64,000 nt of DNA from a virus: the IMG/VR virus record IMGVR_UViG_3300009514_000005, positions 1 to 64,000 of that record; one strand, given 5' to 3'. How positions within the stretch are numbered: position 1 is the stretch's first letter; each line of letters starts with the position of its first letter. Positions 1 through 7,567 of the stretch are shown here, in pieces. The notes beneath the pieces are model-generated. The model worked only from the letters and a program-made list of their open reading frames with translations. It had not been told where the DNA came from and did not search any database. The position numbers and the translations under genes were made by a program.

Positions 1-315
1 ATCTTTAATAAGTAAATCCATCAACTGTTTATAGTCGTGAGTATGAACACCTGAGCCATACGCTTCGTTGAAAACATACTTGGCTGTACTGGGCCACCAC
101 TGAGCGTAGCCCTTGCCTTTTCGAAACATCCAATGATGTCCCTTCCTTGTGAACCTGATACCATGAGCCAAGCAGAAACTCTGGACGCATTCCTCATTGT
201 CTTCGTTAAAAGACCTTCGCCTATGATGCCTTCTTAACGCAGACTCTTCCGGGATATAAGGAACCAATTTACTTTTTCCAATCGTAACGCTGTCTGGTAT
301 TCTGTTGCCCCCCAT
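1..315 (-). CDS. Hypothetical protein, 3' part beyond left edge
   Basis: An open frame of 105 codons runs from an ATG at 315 off the left edge of the window. AAGGAG lies about 10 nt before the ATG, which supports the start. The N-terminal half is basic (RRHHRRR around residues 29-35) and a central stretch is rich in His, Trp and Arg. I recognise no family. It is the last gene seen in the minus-strand run. Confidence 0.65.
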   Translation of the reverse strand, partial: MGGNRIPDSVTIGKSKLVPYIPEESALRRHHRRRSFNEDNEECVQSFCLAHGIRFTRKGHHWMFRKGKGYAQWWPSTAKYVFNEAYGSGVHTHDYKQLMDLLIKD

Positions 316-329
316 AATTTCAGCACTCC

Positions 330-701
330 TTAAGCAGTCTTGTGTTTCTCAATAAACTCCCGATTCCTTTTCATGATAATCTCTTTAGCCTCAGGGGTTT
401 CCCTCCAATAACGATTCTCTGAATCATCCTCAACAAAATTCCTGAATGTAACTCTCACGGGACCACTGAGTGACCAATCCCAGTCCCTTATCCTCTTTGA
501 CTTCTTTTCTTTTTCGTCTCCACTATTACAAGTCCCACCGCTATCAAAACTAAGACCGGCTTTATCCAACAATGAATGAGCCCGACGAACACACTCAACC
601 TGCTCTTCAGTCATATCCGTTAAATCAAAATGAATCCCAACGGCTACCTCTTTTCCATAGTTAGGATGCTTCATAAGTTCTTTTTGTGTTTTACCTTTCA
701 T
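330..701 (-). CDS. Hypothetical protein, 123 aa
   Basis: Charged soluble protein with a GGTCNSGD segment in the middle and a helical Lys/Glu-rich C-terminus. GGAG stands upstream of the ATG. It ends 14 nt before the next gene, so the two are probably co-transcribed. No family recognised. Confidence 0.7.
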   Translation of the reverse strand: MKGKTQKELMKHPNYGKEVAVGIHFDLTDMTEEQVECVRRAHSLLDKAGLSFDSGGTCNSGDEKEKKSKRIRDWDWSLSGPVRVTFRNFVEDDSENRYWRETPEAKEIIMKRNREFIEKHKTA

Positions 702-717
702 TCCTCAACTCCTGATT

Positions 718-882
718 TTAGAATTTAGACCTCCCCATCCAGCAAGCAAGCCTGGTGATCCAGCTTTTACTTTTATCCTGCCACCAGTTCTGTTCGTCAC
801 AGACGTAACAATAGAACTTACCCTCGAGTGGCCCCTTGCAGTAATAACATTTGTCATCAGGCTTGCACCAAAAACTACTCAC
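718..882 (-). CDS. Small zinc-ribbon protein, 54 aa, GTG start
   Basis: The GTG start follows directly after the TAG stop of the upstream gene, so translation is probably coupled. Two CxxC knuckles (CYYC and CYVC, about ten residues apart) form a compact four-cysteine zinc site, followed by a Trp-rich basic tail. Found by reading the gap. The lack of a clear Shine-Dalgarno sequence lowers confidence. Confidence 0.55.
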   Translation of the reverse strand: MSSFWCKPDDKCYYCKGPLEGKFYCYVCDEQNWWQDKSKSWITRLACWMGRSKF

Positions 883-1251
883 CTAGAAAGTATCTTGGGC
901 TTCATTTTGAGGAGGAGTGATTGGCCGTGGCATACTTGGCCTCACAGCTTCTTTCACGTCAACAGTAACATCTTTCTCCTCTGCCTTGGCGGTAGGCTGA
1001 GTTCTTCTTCTAATGATAGCCTTTCCTTTGATCTCTGGAGATATGGGCATAAGATCATACATGCTCGTATCCTCAAGGCCAGCAAAGCCTGAGGTAGTTC
1101 GAACAGCAAGGTTCCAATTCTTATGCTGTCGGTCCCAAGTATCTTTTGGGCCATCACCCAATAAATCCTTTAGCCAAAAATCCTCTACAGTTGATTCAGG
1201 CATAATCCTGAGAACCGTCTTGTTTCCTTCTTTTACTGGCAATATTTTCAT
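883..1251 (-). CDS. Hypothetical protein, 122 aa
   Basis: AAGGAG lies 8 nt before the ATG. The first 70 residues look folded; the last 50 are Pro/Arg/Glu-rich and probably disordered. No family recognised. It sits between the HAD gene and the small zinc-ribbon gene in the same transcription unit. Confidence 0.7.
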   Translation of the reverse strand: MKILPVKEGNKTVLRIMPESTVEDFWLKDLLGDGPKDTWDRQHKNWNLAVRTTSGFAGLEDTSMYDLMPISPEIKGKAIIRRRTQPTAKAEEKDVTVDVKEAVRPSMPRPITPPQNEAQDTF

Positions 1252-1266
1252 CTACTTCTCCTTTGG

Positions 1267-1620
1267 TTAATTAGTGTGTTCTTGAATTAACTGATCCGTA
1301 ATCTCTTCCCAGTTATCTTCAAACCTGATAGCCCGATCATCAATGTAAGCGGTGGCCACAACCTTGCCTTCATCACCCATGTCGATTCGGTCATAGGGAA
1401 TGCCATGCCAATCAAGCCAACTCACCATGGCGTCAACATGATGGCTTGGACTACCGTCTTCATTGCGAAACATTTTAGAAGCTCTACAGCTTGAGATTAC
1501 TATCTCGAAATGCTGACGAAGTTTTTCCAGAGCAGCTTTAACACCAGGCTTTACCTCACCAATCTCCGGGAAAGCGTGGCCGCAAATTGTTCCATCAAAA
1601 TCAATTACTATTGTTTTCAC
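1267..1620 (-). CDS. HAD-superfamily phosphatase
   Basis: A minimal HAD hydrolase of 117 aa. Motif I is DFDGT (D7 nucleophile, D9 acid/base), motif II a Ser pair at 43-44, the motif III Lys about 86, and motif IV the acidic pair D94-D95 in YIDDRA. No cap domain is present. Such short HAD proteins are common in phages and act on small phosphates or nucleic-acid 3' phosphates; the substrate here is unknown. Translation begins at a GTG preceded by AAGGA and overlaps the upstream gene by 20 nt. Confidence 0.85.
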   Translation of the reverse strand: MKTIVIDFDGTICGHAFPEIGEVKPGVKAALEKLRQHFEIVISSCRASKMFRNEDGSPSHHVDAMVSWLDWHGIPYDRIDMGDEGKVVATAYIDDRAIRFEDNWEEITDQLIQEHTN

Positions 1621-1852
1621 TAGGTTCCTTTAGCGGTCCAATTTTATCGGTAAAAAACATTTTAGATTCTCTTCCAAACCATTTCTCTCTTTTTAAATTT
1701 GTCTTTTGAAGATTACCCAAATAACCAACAATGTTCTCAGCCAGAATAAAATCAGGCGTCTCGAGTTCATTGTCAATACTGTAGCGATTTATAAGATGCT
1801 CTAGCTCTTTTCCAAACTCACTCCATCGATCTCTTGGTTCAGGGTTGCTCAT
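1601..1852 (-). CDS. Conserved small phage protein, 83 aa
   Basis: Contains a DFILAENIVGYLGNL helix followed by a WFGRES segment, a pattern seen in many small uncharacterised phage proteins. A strong GGGAGG site precedes the ATG. It overlaps neighbours on both sides by 14-20 nt. Function unknown. Confidence 0.75.
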   Translation of the reverse strand: MSNPEPRDRWSEFGKELEHLINRYSIDNELETPDFILAENIVGYLGNLQKTNLKREKWFGRESKMFFTDKIGPLKEPSENNSN

Positions 1853-2087
1853 CTTTTTTATCCTCCCTTTTCTTTTCGTGCTCTGCCCACTGACGCCTTA
1901 TGTCTTCCTGGAAAATGCAGATAGAAAAATGGGCAATCAATGCTCCGATTAAACTAGCGTTCTTATCATCCAGCTCTGGAATATCACCAGGCAACATCTC
2001 TTGCATCCACTTAGGAAGCTTAGCTCTTTCCCTTGGACTCCGAAGGGAGTTCTTCATTATTTTCTGGAGTTCTTCAACGGTGAACAT
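1839..2087 (-). CDS. Hypothetical protein, 82 aa
   Basis: Mostly helical with a Lys/Glu-rich end (EHEKKREDKKDEQP) and one hydrophobic helix at about residues 45-60. No clear Shine-Dalgarno sequence precedes the ATG. No family recognised. It overlaps the next gene by 14 nt. Confidence 0.65.
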   Translation of the reverse strand: MFTVEELQKIMKNSLRSPRERAKLPKWMQEMLPGDIPELDDKNASLIGALIAHFSICIFQEDIRRQWAEHEKKREDKKDEQP

Positions 2088-2115
2088 TTGACGGACGTTA
2101 CTTTACAAATCGTCC

Positions 2116-2322
2116 TTAGGCAACTAAACATTTTCGATGAAGCTTTAGAAAATCAGACGCGGGGATTCTTCTACCGTAAAAATAAAAAGCCACATTCCCA
2201 TCGGGCTCTAAGTCTGCATCAAACTTTTCACAGTCTATGCCCTGCTCCATGAAAAAATACTTTATATTTTCAATGGTTAATTTCGGTAGGGACTTGGGCT
2301 TTCCGTAGATTACTTTAGGCAT
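2116..2322 (-). CDS. Hypothetical protein, 68 aa
   Basis: Short basic protein with an FMEQGIDCEKFDADLEPDG segment. The ATG has no Shine-Dalgarno sequence; TAAGAT stands 6 nt upstream, resembling the -10-near-start arrangement described for other genes here, but without a good -35. No family recognised. Confidence 0.65.
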   Translation of the reverse strand: MPKVIYGKPKSLPKLTIENIKYFFMEQGIDCEKFDADLEPDGNVAFYFYGRRIPASDFLKLHRKCLVA

Positions 2323-2357
2323 ATATAGATCTTAACAAAGTGCATTGAAATAAATAA

Positions 2358-2636
2358 CTAAGTGTTTTGTTTTTTCTTGTCTTGCTCCCACTTCCTCCCA
2401 GCGCCAGACAGAAGAGCGGATCGAATAGCTATCACTTTAATTTTAAGCTCCTCGCTTGGCGGCTCATTGTGTTCATCATAATGAGCCTGGAGGAATGCTT
2501 GGGCCATGTCAGTAAGGGCCTGACAGTATCCATGAAAGAACCCTGACTCCATATCTCTCTTGGAAATAATACCGCATTCTTTTTCAGCGTGGCTGATCAG
2601 AACAGCAAGGGTTGGGTGGATATCTTTTTCAGACAT
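2358..2636 (-). CDS. Hypothetical protein, 92 aa
   Basis: All-helical small protein with one central Cys/His stretch and a Lys/Gln-rich C-terminus (KWEQDKKKQNT). It follows the upstream gene by 1 nt. No family recognised. Confidence 0.7.
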   Translation of the reverse strand: MSEKDIHPTLAVLISHAEKECGIISKRDMESGFFHGYCQALTDMAQAFLQAHYDEHNEPPSEELKIKVIAIRSALLSGAGRKWEQDKKKQNT

Positions 2637-2637
2637 T

Positions 2638-3183
2638 TCATTTATCGTAATAACTTAAGGGTTTTATGTTTGGATCCGCGTTTTCCGTGACGACCCCAAT
2701 CGATCTAAGCTTGTAATCCTTAACTGTTTTTCCATCTATATTCCCAGACTCGCCAGCAGCAGCCGGGTAACCAGCCAGTAAAGATTCCCTGAATTTTAAT
2801 CCATTACTATTGAGAGCGATGTTAGCGGAAACATATTTATCTCCCCGCTTAATATTCGAGGCCACTCCTATATGATTTTCAAGTTTATCACTGAACCTAA
2901 AAGAAACCGGAACCTCTTTTGGAAGTTCCATGCTATCCAAATCATATATATGCCCATTCTTATTTGGCTCCCCGTTATACCTTAAGATAACGACATCTTT
3001 TAGATTTTTAACAGTATTCAAACAAGGCTCATCATCATCTTCTTCCACATATAAACAACCAAGCTCTTCCAGTAACTCTCGACTCTCCATTTCGTTTGGA
3101 GTCTTAGGTTTCCCTATAACAATTTTATGCATGTTGGCAAAAATCTCTAGCACCCTGTTTACTTTGTATTCTCTATTTTTCAT
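2638..3183 (-). CDS. Hypothetical protein, 181 aa
   Basis: The ATG at 3183 is chosen over the TTG one codon earlier because GAGGAG sits 6-7 nt upstream. An acidic patch (VEEDDDEP) lies near residue 50 and the second half is Lys/Gly/Asn rich and probably beta. No recognisable domain. Confidence 0.7.
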   Translation of the reverse strand: MKNREYKVNRVLEIFANMHKIVIGKPKTPNEMESRELLEELGCLYVEEDDDEPCLNTVKNLKDVVILRYNGEPNKNGHIYDLDSMELPKEVPVSFRFSDKLENHIGVASNIKRGDKYVSANIALNSNGLKFRESLLAGYPAAAGESGNIDGKTVKDYKLRSIGVVTENADPNIKPLSYYDK

Positions 3184-3352
3184 CAACGACTCCTCTTGGT
3201 TTCAAGCAACTCACCCTAACTCTTTGATCAATCTTTTGATCTATTAATTCAAGACTATAACCTACCAGCAGTAAACCACCAGTCGCGATACCACAAACAA
3301 CCATAAGTGAAAGTACGGTAGCGATAATAAAATCAAAAATTGAATCAAACAC
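3173..3352 (-). CDS. Small membrane protein, 59 aa, GTG start
   Basis: The GTG start shares its first base with the TAG stop of the upstream gene, a 1-nt coupling. Residues about 5-32 are strongly hydrophobic (FDFIIATVLSLMVVCGIATG, then GGLLLVGYS) and make one or two membrane helices, followed by a basic tail. It overlaps the next gene's start. Found by reading a gap between longer genes. Confidence 0.55.
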   Translation of the reverse strand: MFDSIFDFIIATVLSLMVVCGIATGGLLLVGYSLELIDQKIDQRVRVSCLKPRGVVDEK

Positions 3353-3921
3353 TAAGAAACACTTCTGGCAAAAACCTTAGCCACAGTCCTGGCCTCTTCA
3401 TGGTTTTTAATCTCGTAACCAACTCTTCTCATCTCTTGAGGAAGATCTTCAAAACCACTCATTCCCTCAGTGATCTTATCTCCTGGGGCCCAACCAAAGA
3501 TGGCCCGATGACTCCAGCCATACCATTTATCTTCAGACTCACAAAATCCAATAGAACAAACCGAATGATTTTTGTCAGCAAGCTCGGGCTGAATCCCACG
3601 CTTTTCCATGATCTCCTTGGCCTCGTCAGGGCCGCCAATGTATTCCCCTTTAAAAGTGTAGGCCGATTGTAATTCACAATCCTCAGTGCCAAAGGGCTCG
3701 CCATCTATAAGTTCTGTGCGGATCTCGTAGCCAGCCTTCTTCCTTCGCCTGGCCTTAATCTCTTTAATAGGAAGACTCTCGGTGATGGGACGATGATTCT
3801 TTTGGAATCCGTAACACATGAAGTCGTGAAACCAATTGCTTTCCCAAAGAGTTCTCCACTTGTCCAATTGATTGGAGCCCATGTTGTTGATCGCCTCTTC
3901 AAGTTTTTGCATTTGATTCAT
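3352..3921 (-). CDS. Conserved phage protein, 189 aa
   Basis: Carries a CSIGFCESEDKWYGWSHRAI segment that recurs in uncharacterised phage proteins, plus a basic stretch (RRRKK) near residue 60. Function unknown. One copy of the window-wide 14-bp palindrome lies inside its reading frame at 3863-3876. Confidence 0.75.
   Translation of the reverse strand: MNQMQKLEEAINNMGSNQLDKWRTLWESNWFHDFMCYGFQKNHRPITESLPIKEIKARRRKKAGYEIRTELIDGEPFGTEDCELQSAYTFKGEYIGGPDEAKEIMEKRGIQPELADKNHSVCSIGFCESEDKWYGWSHRAIFGWAPGDKITEGMSGFEDLPQEMRRVGYEIKNHEEARTVAKVFARSVS
3863..3876. repeat. 14-bp palindrome, copy 1 (TCCAATTGATTGGA)
   Basis: Exact copy of the dispersed palindrome TCCAAT-NN-ATTGGA. Here it is inside a coding region and reads through as SNQLD, so it was retained despite protein-coding constraint. 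Confidence 0.9.
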
Positions 3922-4118
3922 GATTTCCTCTCTTCCTCTACCCCGGCAATGACCCCATCGTAATAAGCTTCATACAAAAGTTTTGAAATATCCTCTTGAA
4001 TATCAGCAAACAAATCAATAATTGTTAAATCTAAATTATCCAACTCTCCCTCAATCTTATGCTGAAGTGCTTCCTTGTTCGACTGACTTAACTGTTTTTC
4101 TTTGCTTATCATAGACAT
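3918..4118 (-). CDS. Hypothetical protein, 66 aa
   Basis: Helical, acidic protein; the second half (LFADIQEDISKLLYEAYYDG) resembles a short coiled region. The start is uncertain: ATG codons at 4118 and 4112 lack a clear Shine-Dalgarno sequence. It overlaps the upstream gene by 62 nt and the downstream gene by 4 nt. Confidence 0.6.
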   Translation of the reverse strand: MSMISKEKQLSQSNKEALQHKIEGELDNLDLTIIDLFADIQEDISKLLYEAYYDGVIAGVEEERKS

Positions 4119-4560
4119 ATTGACTCAGTTGGTTATTAATCTCAACTTCCCAAATTGTAAAGCGCTGAGACTTTCTTTTCACAAAGCAAGCTTTGTTGTC
4201 TCTTATTAGATCAACTATTTCTTTTACATTATGAACAGTTGGAGCTTTTGGCTTTGGCTTCTCGGGTTCCTCAAAAGGATCTTCCACCCAGTCTTTATCT
4301 AAAAATGTCACTATGGTTTTTCTCAGCTTATCATAAACTACCGGGAGTCTTTCTCCCTGGAAGGTGACCCACCATTTCGAGACCCTATTGGATTGCTTAT
4401 CAATCAGGTGGGCGTAGCCCCTCTCGATCTGGCTCACCAGTAAAGCGTGATCCTCTTTCGTCATCGAGAGACCATACCTTTGCCAGAGCCTCTTCTTGGA
4501 GTGGAACTTCTGACTCTGGTCCTTGGTCATTTTTCTTTTGTTTCGCTTCGTCCTTGGCAT
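4057..4560 (-). CDS. Small phage protein with duplicated VYDK motif
   Basis: 167 aa with a basic N-terminus and a RERYG-like module: KRLWQRYGLSMTKEDHALL, then VSKWWVTFQGERLPVVYDK with a following RKTIVTFL. The motif recurs near the C-terminus as QYVYDKQRKTVKSV, suggesting an internal duplication joined by a Lys/Pro linker (EEPEKPKPKAP). Such modules occur in unnamed phage proteins. It overlaps the upstream gene by 161 nt. Confidence 0.7.
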   Translation of the reverse strand: MPRTKRNKRKMTKDQSQKFHSKKRLWQRYGLSMTKEDHALLVSQIERGYAHLIDKQSNRVSKWWVTFQGERLPVVYDKLRKTIVTFLDKDWVEDPFEEPEKPKPKAPTVHNVKEIVDLIRDNKACFVKRKSQRFTIWEVEINNQLSQYVYDKQRKTVKSVEQGSTSA

Positions 4561-4870
4561 TGAACCTAGATCTTAACCGATCAAACCTTTTCATGGTATT
4601 GGTAAACCAAACAGGAAAAGCCTCAGTCTCGTCAAACCATTTATTATATTCAACATAAGCTTCATGGGTCTTCTTGATTAATTTATTCCTGGCTCTCCAT
4701 GGATCATCTGAAAACTCTTTAGAGAAAGTAATGATTGCATCACACATTTTGTCTCTTAACTCCCAATCTTTAAACCTTAACCTACGTAGATAATCCTGAT
4801 GGAAATGATTAACACGGAGCATGATAAACAAGAAGGCTGTTGATAATAAGCAGACAACAACAAAAATCAT
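4400..4870 (-). CDS. Membrane-anchored hypothetical protein, 156 aa
   Basis: Residues 1-19 (MIFVVVCLLSTAFLFIMLR) form a single N-terminal membrane helix followed by a charged cytoplasmic or periplasmic domain. AAGGA stands before the ATG. The last 54 codons overlap the downstream gene in another frame; either both are translated there or this frame ends early through an error or frameshift. Confidence 0.6.
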   Translation of the reverse strand: MIFVVVCLLSTAFLFIMLRVNHFHQDYLRRLRFKDWELRDKMCDAIITFSKEFSDDPWRARNKLIKKTHEAYVEYNKWFDETEAFPVWFTNTMKRFDRLRSRFNAKDEAKQKKNDQGPESEVPLQEEALAKVWSLDDERGSRFTGEPDREGLRPPD

Positions 4871-4922
4871 TCAGTAATCCTTGGCCTTTTAGCCCCGTTA
4901 TCTCTATCCCAATCATTTATTT

Positions 4923-5198
4923 TCATGAAACCCTTGTCCTCGCTTTAATACCTTCGTGATGTTTCAGGTCCTCAGTGACAACTGGTATCTCCCACCAAAA
5001 TATCTCTTTACTCTTAGGGTCTTTTCTCAAAGTAAATATCCTTCCCTCTGAAGTCATTTCGCAATGCTCGACCTTTTGAAAGGTAGCCCCACAATCCCGA
5101 CACCAAATATAACAAACGCTTTGATCCCAATAATGATTCCCCGGATCCCTGGGATTATGATCTTTATTATTAATTTGAAAATGAACCTTGCCGCTCAC
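4923..5198 (-). CDS. Cys-containing hypothetical protein, 91 aa
   Basis: CYIWCRDCG at residues 29-37 gives CxxxCxxC, and HC lies at 45-46; together they could hold a zinc ion. The stop overlaps the next gene's stop region by 4 nt. No family recognised. Confidence 0.7.
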   Translation of the reverse strand: MSGKVHFQINNKDHNPRDPGNHYWDQSVCYIWCRDCGATFQKVEHCEMTSEGRIFTLRKDPKSKEIFWWEIPVVTEDLKHHEGIKARTRVS

Positions 5199-5551
5199 AA
5201 CTGATCCTCAAAATTTCCCTCAATATAAGAACCACATTCAGCACACCAGAAGAGTCCTTCGTGAGACGACTTGTCGATTCTACTTCTCGAACAACTATCC
5301 CAATGGTCAGGCCGAACCTTCTTTCCATCACTCATTCGGCCATGCTCATATCCAGTGATCTCAAAGAAATCTTCCTTGGTAATCTCATTGTAATTCTCTG
5401 CACTACCAGAATCGGATCCAACCTGACTAAACTCAGCCTTATGGTCTTCAGCTATATAACCCATTCCGTACATATGAGAATGAACCACCCCACAAATATA
5501 AATGGCCTTGTCCGATGTGTGCTTATAATATTTCCCTAATTCGAATTTCAT
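5195..5551 (-). CDS. Hypothetical protein with C-terminal CxxC, 118 aa
   Basis: Begins MKFELGKYYKHTSDKAIYI, a layout typical of small phage proteins with an N-terminal beta barrel. CAEC near residue 103 with C87 and H97 nearby suggests a zinc site. Function unknown. Confidence 0.7.
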   Translation of the reverse strand: MKFELGKYYKHTSDKAIYICGVVHSHMYGMGYIAEDHKAEFSQVGSDSGSAENYNEITKEDFFEITGYEHGRMSDGKKVRPDHWDSCSRSRIDKSSHEGLFWCAECGSYIEGNFEDQL

Positions 5552-5554
5552 AAT

Positions 5555-6016
5555 TTAATTCCCATGAACTTTACAATTTGGATTCTTATAAAATCCCGCA
5601 CAAGTGCATCGATCATCCTTCATGCTTCTTGCGGCGATTAGTTTCTCTTCAAGATCTTTAATAAATACGTGAGCCTTTCCATTCCGAAAGACCCCTTTGT
5701 CGATAGCCGCTGTCATGAATTCTTTAAGGAGGCCCGGATAATAAGCCATGGGAATATCCTTCACAATATCCACTAACTCTTCATAACTAAAGTCTTTCTT
5801 CTCGGGCTCAAGAAAATCAATCGAAGCTCCTTTGTGATTGCAATCCAAACATTCTGAATCCCCATTAAGTCTTCTCTCTGTGGAAATATTTTCACTCTTA
5901 CATTCCGGACACCTTCTCCTTGTTATTTTTATATTTAAACAATCTTCAATTGAAAGCCCCTCTGGACCGCAGAGACAATCTTTTTCATTATGCCCACACA
6001 CTAAACAACCATTCAT
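5555..6016 (-). CDS. Multi-zinc-ribbon protein, 153 aa
   Basis: Three cysteine groups: CLVCGH with CLCG at the N-terminus, a classic zinc ribbon CPEC...CLDC at residues 36-58, and CTC with C and H at the C-terminus. The middle is helical. Probably a nucleic-acid or protein adaptor; no specific family. Overlaps the upstream gene by 4 nt. Confidence 0.75.
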   Translation of the reverse strand: MNGCLVCGHNEKDCLCGPEGLSIEDCLNIKITRRRCPECKSENISTERRLNGDSECLDCNHKGASIDFLEPEKKDFSYEELVDIVKDIPMAYYPGLLKEFMTAAIDKGVFRNGKAHVFIKDLEEKLIAARSMKDDRCTCAGFYKNPNCKVHGN

Positions 6017-6330
6017 ACTTCACTCCTTTTCAAAATCTGTTCAACAGTATCAATGGGATCATCCAAATACTTTTCTGTCATAGGAAACCTGCCCTTGGGC
6101 CCCGCAAAATCTCTATAAGCTTTCCAGTCCTTCTCGATAACAAAGTCCACCTCATAAGATCCACCACATAAAAGACTGGCCAACATATCATGAACCTGGT
6201 CTTCGCTTTCAGCCTGGACAGCAAAACACTGCACCGTCTTCTCTCCTGAATACCCAGTAATAAATAAATCAACGGCATCGTTTTCTACACCTTCATCAGT
6301 GCACATTCTGGTCCAATAAGTTTTCATCAT
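6013..6330 (-). CDS. Hypothetical protein, 105 aa
   Basis: Soluble alpha/beta-looking protein (VDLFITGYSG, QCFAVQAESEDQVHDML). Two adjacent ATGs; the second fits the weak GGGG site equally well. No family recognised. Confidence 0.7.
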   Translation of the reverse strand: MMKTYWTRMCTDEGVENDAVDLFITGYSGEKTVQCFAVQAESEDQVHDMLASLLCGGSYEVDFVIEKDWKAYRDFAGPKGRFPMTEKYLDDPIDTVEQILKRSEV

Positions 6331-6412
6331 TTAACCCCGTAGTTCTTAAACCCTAATTTATTAATAAAATTATAAATTCCTTTTGGTTTATGCCTAGGAA
6401 CTCTCTATTTAC

Positions 6413-6481
6413 CTAATGCCACATAATAAACCAGGTAATAACAATTAAAAAGATTATCGCTAAAACGCCTTCCATGGTCAT
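6413..6481 (-). CDS. Micro membrane peptide, 22 aa
   Basis: The ATG overlaps the TGA of the upstream small gene. Residues 4-20 (EGVLAIIFLIVITWFIM) form a single membrane helix. Three tiny genes in a row (6413-6767) overlap stop-to-start, which supports real translation of this one. Possible regulator or lysis helper; this is inference. Confidence 0.45.
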   Translation of the reverse strand: MTMEGVLAIIFLIVITWFIMWH

Positions 6482-6615
6482 TTACACAGCTCCTCAATCT
6501 CGATTTCAGGTGTCAAAACTCTTCTTTCCTCAAACCACTTGTAGCAAACAGTAGCCTTTCGGTTTTCCTCAACTAAGAAATTATTCTCATTCCATTCATG
6601 TTCACAACCGCTCAT
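6478..6615 (-). CDS. Small acidic protein, 45 aa
   Basis: Starts on ATGA overlapping the stop of the gene before it. It has C4, H6 and two later Cys residues, with an acidic end (TPEIEIEELCK). Function unknown. Recognised from the overlap pattern and codon content. Confidence 0.55.
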   Translation of the reverse strand: MSGCEHEWNENNFLVEENRKATVCYKWFEERRVLTPEIEIEELCK

Positions 6616-6767
6616 AGCTCACCTATATAAATCCAATGCCTAGGGAATTTCTCATTCAAAGGCATCGCATACATGGTCCATCTTTTAGTAATAATAGCAA
6701 CGCCCGTCCCTTTAAACACATCTGACAGAAGTATCTCATCTTCTATAGCATCGTAGTAAACTTCCAT
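6612..6767 (-). CDS. Small protein ending in YIGEL, 51 aa
   Basis: GGGAG precedes the ATG. The protein ends in WIYIGEL and resembles the end of the gene at 14430-14624 (IVYIGEL), so the two look like diverged paralogues. First of three overlapping small genes. Confidence 0.55.
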   Translation of the reverse strand: MEVYYDAIEDEILLSDVFKGTGVAIITKRWTMYAMPLNEKFPRHWIYIGEL

Positions 6768-6939
6768 AGCTCTCCCAACACCGATAAAATACGGTTAAAA
6801 CACCGATAATGCTATATAGTGCAACATAAACGCCTTTTATAATGCCCTACAGTGCATGATTTTCTTAAACTTTAAGTAGTTCGTTCTAGTCTCCGCATAA
6901 ACTCAAAATATACTAAAAGTGGGATATCCCACCATTAAG

Positions 6940-7010
6940 CCCAGGGGCCAGGAATCTAACCTGAATCTTCCTATTAACAAAATAGGGCTTTAACATTAAG
7001 CTACCCCCGG
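6940..7010 (-). tRNA. tRNA-Thr(UGU)-like gene
   Basis: A cloverleaf folds on the minus strand: acceptor CCGGGGG/CCCCTGG (one G-U), D-stem GCTT/AAGC with a 7-nt loop, anticodon stem CCTAT/ATAGG with loop TTTGTTA (anticodon UGU), T-stem TCAGG/CCTGG with loop TTAGATT. No CCA is encoded. Oddities: T-loop position 56 is A rather than C, the D-loop lacks the usual GG, and position 37 is T. It may be a diverged functional tRNA or a decaying one. Confidence 0.6.
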
Positions 7011-7064
7011 TTAATACATGATCAACTTAATCCTTAAGGGTGTTCATAATAAATTATTTACCAT

Positions 7065-7304
7065 CTAACTAAACGTTAACCCGCCATTCAAGCAGCCATG
7101 CCTTTCCCTGCTCTTTGATCTAAACACCTTAAAAATCCTATGCTCTTCATCGGTCAAATGATGGAACCCGGTGATCATCGCTTTTTGATGTACTGTTTTT
7201 ACCGTAGTGTCCATGGCTTCGCTTATTAGCTTTTGCGTAATGCCCTTCTTTAATAAACGTGCAAGCTCCAACTCTCTTTCTCTACTCCAAGATATCTTTC
7301 CCAC
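7065..7304 (-). CDS. Helix-turn-helix protein, 79 aa
   Basis: Residues 5-45 (WSRERELELARLLKKG, then EAMDTTVKTVHQKA) read as a SANT/Myb-like or resolvase-like helix-turn-helix found in small phage regulators. Probably binds DNA. Its start overlaps the stop of the upstream gene by 1 nt. Confidence 0.65.
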   Translation of the reverse strand: MGKISWSRERELELARLLKKGITQKLISEAMDTTVKTVHQKAMITGFHHLTDEEHRIFKVFRSKSRERHGCLNGGLTFS

Positions 7305-7567
7305 TACTCTTCCTTATTGGTTTGGTTCAAGCGGTTAACGTGACTAAGCGCTTGATTGAACTCGCTTCTTTGGATGTGCCTTATAATATGCTCGTAGTCT
7401 TCGCAAGTTTTAATTAAATCCTTGGCCTCAGGATGGGCCCTCCAGATACGAGACTGGAGCCCCTTATGCATCCCCTCGGCGTAACCCCACTTCCATTCCT
7501 GGGGCTCATCCTTTCGGCTCTCGAGATGTTTCTTGGTGGCTTGGTTAATCTTTTCTTGGTATCCCAT
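7304..7567 (-). CDS. Hypothetical protein, 87 aa
   Basis: Helical, His/Glu-rich (KHLESRKDEPQEWKWGYAEG, HIIRHIQRS). Upstream of it, 7568-7809 holds no gene I can support, only very short frames such as one ending in MLEEFGP with no start codon. Confidence 0.65.
   Translation of the reverse strand: MGYQEKINQATKKHLESRKDEPQEWKWGYAEGMHKGLQSRIWRAHPEAKDLIKTCEDYEHIIRHIQRSEFNQALSHVNRLNQTNKEE

Noticed and set aside
6650-6830. Hydrophobic frame (KGVYVALYSIIGVLTVFYR) starting at ATT or ATA
   Set aside because: Only a non-standard start codon is available and it overlaps a better supported gene.
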